A DNA stretch of 64,000 bases from the NCBI RefSeq assembly GCF_910592395.1, contig NC_088316.1, positions 13,392,001 to 13,456,000 of the forward strand. Reading direction: 5' to 3'. Positions 48,577 through 58,744 of this stretch are shown piece after piece. The stretch's first letter is position 1. Every line of letters begins with the position of its first letter. The notes beneath the pieces were generated by a model. The model was not told where the DNA came from. It searched no databases and saw only the letters and a list, made by a program, of their open reading frames with translations. The position numbers were made by a program, and so were the translations under genes. Source of the DNA: Lineus longissimus. Lineage: Eukaryota > Nemertea > Pilidiophora > Heteronemertea > Lineidae.

Positions 48577-49123
48577 ACCATTCGACAAGTTCCTCACTGT
48601 AGTCTTATGGTATTTGCCTGGGTCCTTGTCAGCAGAAGCAGTCTTCCTGTGCAACGTTTACCTTTGAAATTGTCCTATATATATTTGAAATGCCCTTAAA
48701 AACAACAAGCAGAAACTTGATCTTATAATGGCCAGTGTCAATATCTTTAGGCGAGTATAATCATGCGCCTGATAGATTCGAGCCCCGCCATTCGATCGGA
48801 TAAACTTCCTAAAATATCAACGACATTAACTGGCGTGAACTGTAAACATCGCTGTATCTCATGTCAGTGTCAACTTATCCGACAACCGCTGAAGATAAGG
48901 CCTTTATATCATAAATATTTATGACAAAATGGCTATGGCTGCCGAAAGACGCTTATCGAAAAAAGTGAATCCCCTTAAACAAGCTGGTAAAGAAGCTTCT
49001 ATAGACAAGTCGATCCATCGGCGTTGTGCGTCGATGTGCCTCCTCTAGGGTGACTTATTCGGGATTGACGCACACCGCCGATAAGTCTGCATGCTTCTAG
49101 AGTGTATGAGGCAAACTTACCGC

Positions 49124-49513
49124 CTACCGCCCTCGGTATTTTGGTTTGAATTTGCTGTAGAGCGTACAGCCTGTTTTTTTCACTTGATACCGACTCCCGC
49201 ACTTTGCAACCCGCCTGTTAAATTTGTAGAGCGTGCAGCTTCCGTCTTTCGGACAGAATTGGTAGATGCCACAATTCTTCCCTTTCACCTTGAGACACTC
49301 AACGGCACAGAAAATAAGCTCACTTTGCTTCGACTTTCCTTTGTAGAAATTTTGTTGGACCATGCTATTTTTTGGATCCATGATGTGGTCTTTGCAAGGC
49401 ACTGTCCACAGGCTTCGCGTGGTTGGATCATCTTTGACTTTGCACACGACTGACTTCCAGCAAAGGGAAGGTACCACCAGTACCAGCAAAACCTTTTCCA
49501 ATCTCAAATGCAT
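49124..49513 (-). CDS. Small secreted basic 8-Cys protein, PAN-like cluster member 4
   Basis: 129 residues. Signal peptide MHLRLEKVLLVLVVPSLC and on. Eight mature cysteines: CAVECLKVKGKNCGIYQFC and GSCTLYKF match member 5 almost residue for residue. Very basic tail KFKPKYRGR. A TATA-like CTTTAAT (49551-49560 region) lies about 40 bp upstream. The donor consensus GGCG/GTAAGT (49120-49119) starts three bases after the stop codon. No recognised named family. The CTLY and C-x3-C features fit a PAN-like fold. Confidence 0.72.
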   Translation of the reverse strand: MHLRLEKVLLVLVVPSLCWKSVVCKVKDDPTTRSLWTVPCKDHIMDPKNSMVQQNFYKGKSKQSELIFCAVECLKVKGKNCGIYQFCPKDGSCTLYKFNRRVAKCGSRYQVKKTGCTLYSKFKPKYRGR

Positions 49514-49685
49514 AACTCAGTGTGGTTGATTTGACTCAGTTGCCCAAAAGCTATTAAAGGAGCGGCACACCCAATTTAGGGAAATGGCTGGGGCGCATGT
49601 CCTGAACGGGCATCCCACCTGATTGGCCGAACCCAGGAGCCCGTGGGAAGTCGTTACCAAATAAGACCAATAAGGAGTTGGAAAC

Positions 49686-50054
49686 CTACCTGCCTCTCCT
49701 GCGCCATGTCTTTATGTACAGATTACAGCCTTCCTTCTTCATCTGGGCCCTTCCCCCACACCACGAAAGCCACCATCTAAATCGGTAGAGAGTGCAGCTC
49801 CCATTATTACAGTATTGGTAAATGCCGCATCTCCTTCCCCTCACCTTCAGACACTCCATTGCGCAAGACGAGCGGTCATTTTGGCGCGATTCCCCGAAGA
49901 TCCGCGTCGCATCCTTTCGAATTACGTGTTCTTTGCAAACACGTGTCGGGAATCCGATCGGTCTTTCTGTTGGTTCCTGATCTAACTTATCGAAGGCGTC
50001 AAGTGTCCCTAACAAGAGCAGCAGGAGAAGAAACGCCATTTTTCCAAGCTCCAT
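49686..50054 (-). CDS. Small secreted basic 8-Cys protein, PAN-like cluster member 5
   Basis: 122 residues. Strong signal peptide MELGKMAFLLLLLLLGTLDA. Core CAMECLKVRGRRCGIYQYC followed by SCTLYRF, eight cysteines in the mature part, and Arg-rich ending TWRRRGR. Sister of member 4, 170 bp away. The stop TAG lies inside a donor consensus GGCAG/GTAGGT (49689-49688), so, as in member 3, splicing would remove the stop and change the last residue or residues. Confidence 0.66.
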   Translation of the reverse strand: MELGKMAFLLLLLLLGTLDAFDKLDQEPTERPIGFPTRVCKEHVIRKDATRIFGESRQNDRSSCAMECLKVRGRRCGIYQYCNNGSCTLYRFRWWLSWCGGRAQMKKEGCNLYIKTWRRRGR

Positions 50055-50663
50055 TTTGCAAGTAGAAAGTCAATGGTGATTTGAAGAAAAATAAGTGTCT
50101 CCCGCCCGTTCGGAGAAGAGGTCTCCGTTCTTACTCTGCGTGGGATGTGCGCGTCTAATCCGTAAATGAGTCCATTGGTTCGGCCCCTCGGCCAATCGCA
50201 AAACTACATTACAATCTCGAGTTCGGGTTCAGTACGCAGTTGGACATCACTTATTTGACTTCAGGGATGATGTTTCGAAGAGACAGAATTTCTTTCAAAT
50301 GAACCGGTGTAGCAGTATTAAATGTCCCCACTGGAAAAGTGTCCTTGCTATAATAGTTGTATGGTGACGGATTAGGGTGAATGTAGTTCTATGCTGTAGT
50401 GACCCAATACCTCAGAGATAATAAAAAGCACACGATAGAATCATTTGCCCCCGGGACACGCATTATCTTGGGGGATCTCAGTGTAGCACATGGTTTCCCA
50501 CTCCACCCCACTGGACGCCTTTTCTGCGCGGTCGAGATGACCGAAGGAATGTTTTGGACGGTAACGCGTCCATATTGATTATGACATTGATATTGATTTG
50601 CCAGATGGTGTGTTGATAAAGGTATGCTGCGGAAGTAGTGGACATTCTTACCTTTATTTTTCT

Positions 50664-51029
50664 TCATGGAGATGGTTCGTAATACGAAGCAGAATGCGAC
50701 TGCCTCAGAGCTTCGCAGACGTCATACTTTTTATTAGGGTTCAGTTCACACTCGTAAGTCTTCCTGTTCCAATTAAAGGACATGCAGGGTCTCCCGCCTT
50801 TCCCCTTCTTCTTCTTCTCCGCCTCTGAATGTCTGAGGCATTTGCGAGCACATTTGATGAGACCGAATCTGCTCCACCGGGAGGGCTGGATGTGATGAAC
50901 GATCGTGTCGGGGGCCCGGAGGACCCGGTTCCTGCAGACCAGCTTCGCCTTGAGCTGGGTGGTCGAAATGCGGCATGAGATGGGACCAAACAATAGAAGA
51001 AATGCCGCAACTACGTGAAGAAATATCAT
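50664..51029 (-). CDS. Small secreted basic 6-Cys protein, PAN/apple-like, cluster member 6
   Basis: I start at the ATG at 51029, which gives 121 residues and a signal peptide MIFLHVVAAFLLLFGPISC. The same frame is open to an ATG at 51299, but the extra 90 residues would bury the signal. Core CARKCLRHS, then CMSFNWNRKTYECEL, the classical PAN/apple pattern (C-x3-C ... CxxFNW ... CxL). A KKKKGKGGR insert lies between the second and third core cysteines. The fifth cysteine of the 8-Cys members is Trp here. Donor consensus AAAG/GTAAGA (50651-50650) lies 12 nt after the stop. Confidence 0.72.
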   Translation of the reverse strand: MIFLHVVAAFLLLFGPISCRISTTQLKAKLVCRNRVLRAPDTIVHHIQPSRWSRFGLIKCARKCLRHSEAEKKKKGKGGRPCMSFNWNRKTYECELNPNKKYDVCEALRQSHSASYYEPSP

Positions 51030-51284
51030 CCTTTTGGTTGATACTGTCCGAAGAACATGAAGTTGAGGTGACTGGCGTTGGGCCTCGCGTAATAATGTCC
51101 CCTGGTATCGTATTTGCTTCGACCATCGTCCGCCCCATTGGCCCCCGGCATTGACCATCCTTGCCACGACGCGTTCAACATCGTCAGAAAATAGAGCGGT
51201 TTCGTTTCCGTATGAATTACGAAACATAAATTTCGAACACGAATCGGTCGTATCTCGTATTGGGTAGCTTTTTGGATGCGTATA

Positions 51285-51315
51285 ACCAGAGTCTTTCAAA
51301 TAAAAAGACTCTGGT
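51285..51315. repeat. Perfect 12-bp stem hairpin
   Basis: ACCAGAGTCTTT (51285-51296) pairs with AAAGACTCTGGT (51304-51315) around a 7-base loop. It lies upstream of cluster member 6 and inside its alternative longer frame. On the minus strand the 3' arm is not followed by a T run, and a role is unknown. Confidence 0.6.
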
Positions 51316-51642
51316 ATAACCTTCCTATTATGTCGAGTTTGTATTCGACTCTATAATTTGAATATTTGCTACACCCTCCTGATGCCAGTCACTGCTGGCC
51401 GAAAAAGTATGTTTTGGAGGTGGGACCAAACTCAAACCTCTGGGTCCGTTTGTACAAAACAATTATATGTCACAAACGCGTTATCTTCTTCGGTTAAGCC
51501 CTTAGACTTCATGCCAAGTTTTAGTTAACGCCAGCATTAGTGACGAAAGTTGTTCTGAACAGCCGGGCCCTGGAGGTTATTTTTCTGGAAAGGACCATCA
51601 GGACAACTTAAGACAACATGCTCTACATGAATATTATCATAC

Positions 51643-52014
51643 CTATTCCAGCTCGAAATATAATCCTGTCTTCTCAGCCTTTATCTTCTTGCAAGGTTTC
51701 GTCTTCTTCGTTACACTGGTCAACTCGCATAGGCGTTTAGCTTTGATCCAGTTGAAGGCAAGGCACTTTTTGAGCTTCGTCTTCTTTCCTTTCAGCTCCA
51801 GTGGCGAACGTTTTAGACATTCTCTGGCGCACTCCATCAACCCAACATGCTCTGGTAGTTTATCCATTTTGATTTTAACAGCATTCGCGCTGTTAAAAAC
51901 CCGACCTTTGCAAAGATTTTTCATCCTCCTGTAACCGGGCCTGTAGCACTGGGTTGGCATAGAGCCTAGGATCAAGACGAAAGTTATGAAGACTAAAAGC
52001 AAATTGTTGTACAT
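51643..52014 (-). CDS. Small secreted basic 6-Cys protein, PAN/apple-like, cluster member 7
   Basis: 123 residues. Signal peptide MYNNLLLVFITFVLILGS. Core GLMECARECLKRS, then CLAFNWIKAKRLCELTS, closely matching member 6 and the PAN/apple consensus. Very Lys-rich (for example ELKGKKTKLKKC). The stop TAG is the last codon of the putative exon: the donor GTATGA begins at the next base (51642-51641). It lies at the upstream end of the cluster, 893 bp from the start of UCHL3, and is transcribed away from it. Confidence 0.74.
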   Translation of the reverse strand: MYNNLLLVFITFVLILGSMPTQCYRPGYRRMKNLCKGRVFNSANAVKIKMDKLPEHVGLMECARECLKRSPLELKGKKTKLKKCLAFNWIKAKRLCELTSVTKKTKPCKKIKAEKTGLYFELE

Positions 52015-52867
52015 TTTAGAGCTGATCGGGATCTCATTGAAATGTCACATCAGTACTGCAGTCTTCCATCGGCTAGATTATTTCAGCTCTAGCTTCAGTA
52101 AGTTTCATGGGAGAACATAATTCAATATAGTTTTCGTACATCCACTGTGCGAAAAACCCCGAAGACAATTCTCTGGTCACAATGTTTACGTTTGAATTTG
52201 TTTCCTTCGGGCAGTGGACCAAATTCATAGACGTGATACCGTCCCCACAGGTTGGACCACGGTAATGAGATACAAGGACACTATATGAGGCTGTTTACCT
52301 TTGTCACGACCATGCCAGATCAACCTACGTCTACAGGCCAGAGGGATCAGCATTTCTGTCGCAACCAACCCAAATACGCACCATCATCTCTGACACAAAA
52401 GGCCATAAACACACTTATATCAATGTCAAAACCATGCCAGATACATCAGCATCTACTAGTTGTTCTACAAGGGCCAGGAGCCTGCGTGGAGCCTTTTCTG
52501 ATACGAACATGTCACAAACAACCTACTCACGTGTAGGCCTGCAGTCCACGGTGTAGCAGTCATAAATCGCCCTTTTGAAAAAACCCCTATGGTATTGTAA
52601 ACTATCACCTGGACGACTACACTCGGTACTTGTTGTTTTTCTGTCTCGAGTGGTCCAACCGAGTACTAGGCCAAGTACTTCCATAAACAGAGACAAATGA
52701 TCACATTATTGTGACATTACCTTTTGTCACCTTTGTTGGACTTCTGAAATTGCATTTGTGTCGCTCAGCTACCAACCAGACTCTCACGACCATCCCAGAC
52801 CAAAAAAACTATGTCACAACCTGTCGAAACGACAAAGACACTCTTAGCAGACGAATTTTCGTCCCAG
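52015..52867. other. Intergenic DNA between cluster member 7 and UCHL3
   Basis: Shared upstream region of two divergent genes. The open frames at 52252-52536 and 52711-52971 have no recognisable protein, and the second overlaps the UCHL3 start in another frame. Short similar segments such as CCATGCCAGAT and ACCATCCCAGACCA recur, but no clear repeat unit was defined. Confidence 0.5.
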
Positions 52868-52875
52868 TGACGTCA
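52868..52875 (+). promoter_or_regulatory. CRE palindrome upstream of UCHL3
   Basis: TGACGTCA, 31 bp before the UCHL3 start codon. The same octamer stands before the TATA box of the DCUN1D gene at 37840. A CREB/ATF site is the normal reading. Function is inferred from the motif only. Confidence 0.45.
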
Positions 52876-52906
52876 CGGTATGTTAATCGTGACGCAAACT
52901 CCCAAA

Positions 52907-55900
52907 ATGGCAGAATCATCTCAGCGCTGGTTGGCTCTCGAATCGAATCCAGAGGTACGTTTTCTAATTAATTACACATTGTCTGTGACCAATTTCACCC
53001 CTATTTTCAAGCCTTTATTGTAAAGATTCTATATAGATTGTTTTTTTGTATTTTGCAGGTCATTAATAAGGTAAAAATGTCAACCGGCTTCTGAAGATGA
53101 CAAGCGAAAAATAGATTGGTTTTGTATACAGTACACTCTACTCCTGCATGCATTGTTGATGCACTACAAGGTTGTCTGTACACAGGGTGTGTCCTAAAAG
53201 CGGTATCTATTCCCCAATTCCTCTTGTGTGCCAGAGAGAAGTTTCCTGATTAGAGAAAACAAGTTGAATGGAAACAATCAATTTGGGACCGAAACCAGTG
53301 TCCTTAATAGAGAGGTGTCTGCAAAGGGAGGTTCCACTGTACTTTTGGGGAATTGATAAGTGATAGGCCTACTGAAGATAACGGCTAAACTTTAGAATCC
53401 CCGCTCGGAAATGACGTAGTTTGATCGCATTCAACTATAAATCCATTGAACAGTGGTGCTTGGTTAGTCAACCGATGACCTTTTTTTGGGGTGTGATCGG
53501 GGATTCTAAATTCGTTCCAAGATAACTTTGCTACCTATGGTCCTATGTCCAAAGAACCTCCCTCTTAACGTTATTTCCTCTTGACCTTACCAAACAATAC
53601 TTGCAGTCTGTCATAAGATGACCATGGCCTATATCTGAACCAGTAACTAAATCATAATACGAAAATGGAGCAAAACTTTCATACATGTAGGTTTATAGAC
53701 CTATGTTATTGTTCTGAAAAAGGCTGGAAATTTCTCTCTCATTATCTGCAATCAGTTTGGCCAATGCTTGTTACATTCATTCCAGAAGGTGTTGTCAACA
53801 CTACCAGTTCTGACCTGTCTAGACACACATATACATAAATCAATATAGCCAGCAGTGTACTTTATGTATTACCCGCTGTGATAGAGGTTGCCTTGTTGAC
53901 AAGTAGAAAAATATTCTAATTTAACTTAAAATGACTGCAGGGCAACTGTCCAATAATTGTCAGCCAGACAACTTGGAGCACTTGCTCTTCTGGCAACCAC
54001 ATAGAAAACATCAAAATCTACCACAAGGTTTATACTCCTGAACATTTTCTTTTTTAAACCAGCACAGTCTTAGCTTAAACCTGCCTGGCACACTGTACAC
54101 ATTTCTTTCCAGAGTTTCTCTTGAATGAACCCTGCCCAAATCAATCGCAATAGAATGGTGTGATCAATATATGATCGCGTGTTAATAGTTATGCATCGCC
54201 ATTGATTTTCAATTGTGGTTGCACTCCAGGGTGGATAGGTTGCCCAGATGTGAGTGACGACAAGAAAAATGGGCCTGAACTAGCCAAAGTAAGAGTGCCC
54301 GTATCAGTGAACAGTAAATAGAAGTCATGACCACATTTACCGGTATGCATTTGAAAGGCCAGTTATCACGTCTATCGCATAATAAAATAAATTGGTTCAC
54401 TTGTATTACTTTTCATCAACTTTCAGTACATACAATGCCTTGGTGCTGATCCTGAATGGGGATTTCAAGATGTCCTAGGCTTTGATCCCGAGTTGTTGGA
54501 AATGGTTCCAAAACCAGTTGCTGCTGTCTTGCTCTTGTTTCCCTATACTGATGCTGTAAGTTGCCTATAAATTATGCGTTTCACATTGCAAAATAAATTT
54601 GGGTGCTGGCAATGATCATAAGTGCCTTCAAAGGCACAATTTCTGCTTTAAACCAACTTTTAAACGAGATAAATTCCTATGTAAAAAGATGACAGGTAAG
54701 TTGCTAATGATGTCTTTGAAACACTCTCTGCCGTCCTGTGGTGCTATCATTTCAAGAGTAAAATCCAGGAGTGCATCTCAAGATGGCCCTATTTTTCTTA
54801 CCAGGTCAAGTCCAGCCCCCAAGGAACAGAGGACGCCAGTGCAAGCCTGTACTTCACCAAGCAGACTATTGGAAATGCCTGTGGTACCATTGGTGTCATC
54901 CATGCTCTTGCCAACAACATGGATAAGATCAAAATGGCGTGTACGTGAACTCCTTCGTTGCAGGATGTGAGATTAGTTATAAATTTTTGACAAGGAGAAG
55001 AGTCTGAGATAAACTGAATCTCATGATCCAAGACCTTGAGTTTTAACAAATTAACATTGACAAAAAACACCTGAGTACTCCCTTTTTTGGATGCCAAACT
55101 GTACCATGCTGCACTTCACACCGATGTGGTTAAAGGAATCAAAAGTTTAATTAAAACTGATCATTTTCCAGCTGACAAACATTTCCAGGCTCTATACGAA
55201 GCCACCAAAGACCTATCTCCTGAAGCCAGGGCTAAATACTTAGAAGAGGACAAGGAACTTGGTGATGCTCATGAGAGCAGTGCTTCTGAGGGACAAACTA
55301 AGGTAAGACAACTTTGATTGACTTGAAAAGCTCAAGTTGAAATCTAGGAATTGTGTTCAACCTTGAAAATACTTTTACTGCCGAATAGGCAGTGCAAATG
55401 AGGAAGAATGAGGAGGTTCCAGACTGGAAAACCTAACCCTAACCCTAATTGTTTGACCATGACTGATATTTACTCAATTGGACTAATACAATACCGGTAA
55501 TCCCTCTGAATTCGTAAAGCCATCAATGCCATAGACAAAGAGGGGAGGTTCTTATTGACGCATGAGACACACTTCTCCACCCAGACCTCCTCAAGAGACT
55601 GGGCCCCCTAGATCTTGCCTGTTTGGTCTTGGCTGGTGTTCCTAGGTGACACTGCAGTTGATGATGCCAATTTCTGACAACATGTATGGGAAAAACTGTC
55701 TACCTCCGGTCCACATAATCTTTCCATTGACAGACGTTGCGTCTTTTTTCAGACCCCTGCACGAGAGGAATCAGTCCGGCATCATTTTGTGACATTCATT
55801 CATAAGGATGGAGGACTTTATGAAATGGGTAGGTTTCTCCTGCTGTATGCGACTCTGGAGGTTGGTAGATACAGTAAGGGACTTTCATTCTAAACCGTCA

Positions 55901-57100
55901 AGGAGAATAGTTTGATCAGCCACCGACAGTCAACAAAGGCACACAGATATTTCTGGCTTTATAGTATCTTTTCAAGAGCACTTCAAGTAGACTTGAACAA
56001 TTTTGGATTTTATTTTGACTCCTGACTATTTCATTTGCACATTTTTGTTGATTTTTTAGATGGGTGCCGAGGTGCCCCAGTTAATCACAATATTCCCACT
56101 ACACCTGAAACACTATTAAAAGTAAGTAAGCCTGTAATTTTTTCGAGACGGCATTTCAACTTATTTAGTACTATCAGTTGTGCTTAACTTTGGGTGTGTT
56201 CCATAAAAATGTCTTGACGACTTGTTCTGAAATGTATCTGGTGGGCAACGAGGCGAGTGATCAAGCACAGCCTGGCCCGTTATTCTGGACTGGTGTTGAT
56301 ATTTATAGAGCCCCCTTTTACACAACTGAGTACTACATTGGTTGAAAGCGCTGTTGTATTCGTACTAACCTTATCACTAACATCTGTCTTTATTCCTTCA
56401 AGATGGCCGCAGGGGCAGTCCTGTACGTCATGGTGATACCACCCCTGACACACTCCTCCAGGTAAGAACAGAGTGTCGTCAAAGTCTGTTTTGTTTTGTG
56501 CTGAGATGGCAGGGCGCACTGCTGTGGATTGACAGGTCCCCTCCCAGATCTGCAGGAACCATTCTGCATATACAATGTATTGGTGATACCCCTGACACAC
56601 TCAACCAGGCGGGAACAAGAGTGTTGTCAAAATTTGTTATGGTGCTTGTGTGCTTTTTCCCTTAGAACTAATCTTTTTAGATCCTTTCGTCCACTGCTGT
56701 TTCATTGAGTATAATGAATAAGGACTAATAAAAATGCTTTTACTTCACTTTTGTACAGAAAGACCTTGTGTTGGTTCAGTAAAAGTATTTACTAGTCTTT
56801 ATTCATATCAGCTATTTGTCTCTGTTCGTGAAGAACATTCTTTCTTGCCGACAGTGCTCACCAGGAGGTGCTGCCACCAGAGGGTAGAACGGTGAACTAA
56901 ATTGTCCAGGACTGCCGAGGAGGCTACCGACTACCCACCAATTATCAACTCAAATTTCTTATTCACCTTTTAACTTTGTTTTTCCTGCAAATTTTTATTT
57001 GTCTTACTAGAATGCAAGCGCTGTGATCAAGAAGTATATTGCGCTTGAGCCAGATAATCCAGGATTCTCCGCTATCGCCCTCTGCAAACTCGATGGCTAA
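52907..57100 (+). CDS. UCHL3: Ubiquitin carboxyl-terminal hydrolase, UCHL1/UCHL3 type
   Basis: Cytosolic cysteine protease (peptidase C12) that trims small C-terminal adducts from ubiquitin and, for UCHL3, NEDD8. Eight coding exons: 52907-52954, 53059-53070, 54427-54555, 54805-54940, 55172-55302, 55753-55828, 56060-56121, 57011-57100. Total 684 nt, 227 residues (human UCHL3 is 230). Start [16 protein letters not shown] matches the family start. Catalytic residues are all present: Gln83 (oxyanion), Cys89 in [11 protein letters not shown], His163 in HHFVTFIH, Asp178 in [11 protein letters not shown]. The crossover region is [20 protein letters not shown] with [10 protein letters not shown] after it. 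The second exon is only 12 nt (Val-Ile-Asn-Lys), fits the alignment exactly and has a good acceptor and a GTAAAA donor. UCHL3 is favoured over UCHL1 by length and crossover sequence. Confidence 0.95.
53225..53342 (-). mobile_element. Dispersed short inverted-repeat element, copy 7 (partial)
   Basis: Contains GGAAACAATCAATTTGGGAC, TCCTTAATAGAGAGGTGTCT and the end GGGAGGTTCCACTGTAC. The left end is degraded. It lies in the UCHL3 intron after the 12-nt exon. Confidence 0.65.
56711..56811. mobile_element. Foldback MITE family B, copy 2
   Basis: Arms ATAATGAATAAGGACTAATA (from 56711) and TACTAGTCTTTATTCATAT (to 56811) surround CTTTTGTACAGAAAGACCTT, matching the element at 42019-42136 in order and sequence. 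It lies in the UCHL3 intron before the last exon. Confidence 0.82.
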
Positions 57101-58662
57101 TCGACTCAAATGTAAGTAGTGTCATCTCAAATTCGACATGATTATGTAGCTGAATCTACAATAAAAAGTCTTAAAATACAACTCCGCTTATCAAATTGTA
57201 AATATTTTCCTGGACAATTTATCCAGAGGGAGGAAAATTTAGAAGTGGATCAGTGTCAAGTCCAGGAGTATCTCGTTACCTGTCCGGCCTTGCCATCAGC
57301 TTTGCTATTTTCCCCTCACGAAACGTAAAATTCCTCATTTCCTTTTCAGATTTCCAGGATGTGTTCAAGGCCTTCGTTGTCGTATGAGCTAGCATTTGGA
57401 ACTGCCGCACGCTTTCAAGAAATCGACAATTTACTCGGAAAGGAACTTATGCATGAGATGATAGCGTCTCAGTAAAATACCCTGGCAGAAATGTCAGATC
57501 AGACAATGGCCCTAAAAAACAAACAGTGAGACTATTCCAATATGAAAAAAACTGCATCCTTTTACTCAGATCATAGGCTTCAACATGATCCCATTCTCCA
57601 CGATACTGGCTGCTGAATTTGCAACTTGAAGGAATAAGTGTTATGAATGTATAAGCTTTCTGTTATAGCAACGCTACCAGCATAAGAGTTATTCACAATA
57701 ATCATATTTGCCAGCAAATGACAATCTGTGTCTTCGGGTGTGGTTTCATTTAAGCAGTTGTTGTATTGCCGAGAATTTTTCACCTGTGTGGTTGTGTATT
57801 TCACATCATAGCTTTTGCATCTGATGAAGGCGTTTTCCATGTGAACTAAGTATCCCAATGGCCATACCGAAGAATATTCAATGGTGTACAGGGTGTGACA
57901 CCAAAGTTACGCATTGCCAACATTTGATACGAATGGTATGGCCTGGCAATCAACTGATTTGACAGAGGCCAAGTAAAGGACTCTGATGTGAAATTTAAAT
58001 GGTCACTATATGTGCTTTATATTATGTTTGATATGTTATGTAACTTCAGCTCTGGACGAATCTTAATTTGTAATCGTTTCCAAATTCCAACACAGCGAGA
58101 GTAGGAATTCTGACTTCAAAGTATGAGTCTGTACCTCACTGCTGTTTGCTGCAAGGTATAGGTGGTATTTGTCCCTGATGTATTTATAATCATGTATTGC
58201 TAATTGCCCAAGGTGTGAAGATATCTACTCAATTAAGATTGTTCGCTTTCATGAAAGTAGATGCCAATGCAAGATAATCATTGCCTGGACAGGTCATTTT
58301 TGGTTTCCGTAGAAGTCCGCAACTTGCTAAATTTAAAATATTCATATGACTGAAACCCTGATATGCTAATGACACAGAATTGGATGACTATTCCCCGCTT
58401 ACATTCCATTTTTGAGGGGAGTCCTAGCTTCTTTGTCAGGAATGAATTATTTATCCATTCTGTGCGGATTGACAACGACCTCTTGTAAAGTGTTTCTTTA
58501 TACACAATGTGAACATCATGATACAGCTGCTAAAGAACTAGTCAAACTTTGCTTTATCACTTTTCTGATGACATTTTATGGCTTGCCGTCACTTGAGATA
58601 TGAAAACATTGCCTTGCTGTGTCTGCCTCCTTGTATGTATCTGAAATCATTGGTGTAATAAA
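57101..58662 (+). other. UCHL3 3' UTR with a probable intron
   Basis: After the stop a donor CAAAT/GTAAGT (57112) and an acceptor TTTTCAG (57348-57349) suggest a 3'-UTR intron of 57112-57349. The rest is AT-rich, with an AATAAA signal at 58657-58662 as the best end. The minus-strand frame 57580-57858 and others here look like chance. Confidence 0.6.
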
Positions 58663-58744
58663 ACTTGCCATATTGTGCGTGAAATGAAATCACAAATGTC
58701 TTTCTAGTTCTGTTAGCTTAGACTGTGCTATCACGCTTAAGATG

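Noticed and set aside
48151-48654. 167-residue start for cluster member 3
   Set aside because: The first ATG is about 25 bp from the TATA box, probably upstream of the transcription start; the ATG at 48576 begins the signal peptide.
50664-51299. 211-residue start for cluster member 6
   Set aside because: The extra 90 residues would place the signal peptide in the middle of the protein; the ATG at 51029 gives the family layout.
46640-52014. Calling the cysteine-rich cluster toxins, defensins or antimicrobial peptides
   Set aside because: Signal peptides and cysteines alone do not show this; the pattern fits PAN/apple domains better, and no toxin or defensin cysteine framework is recognised.
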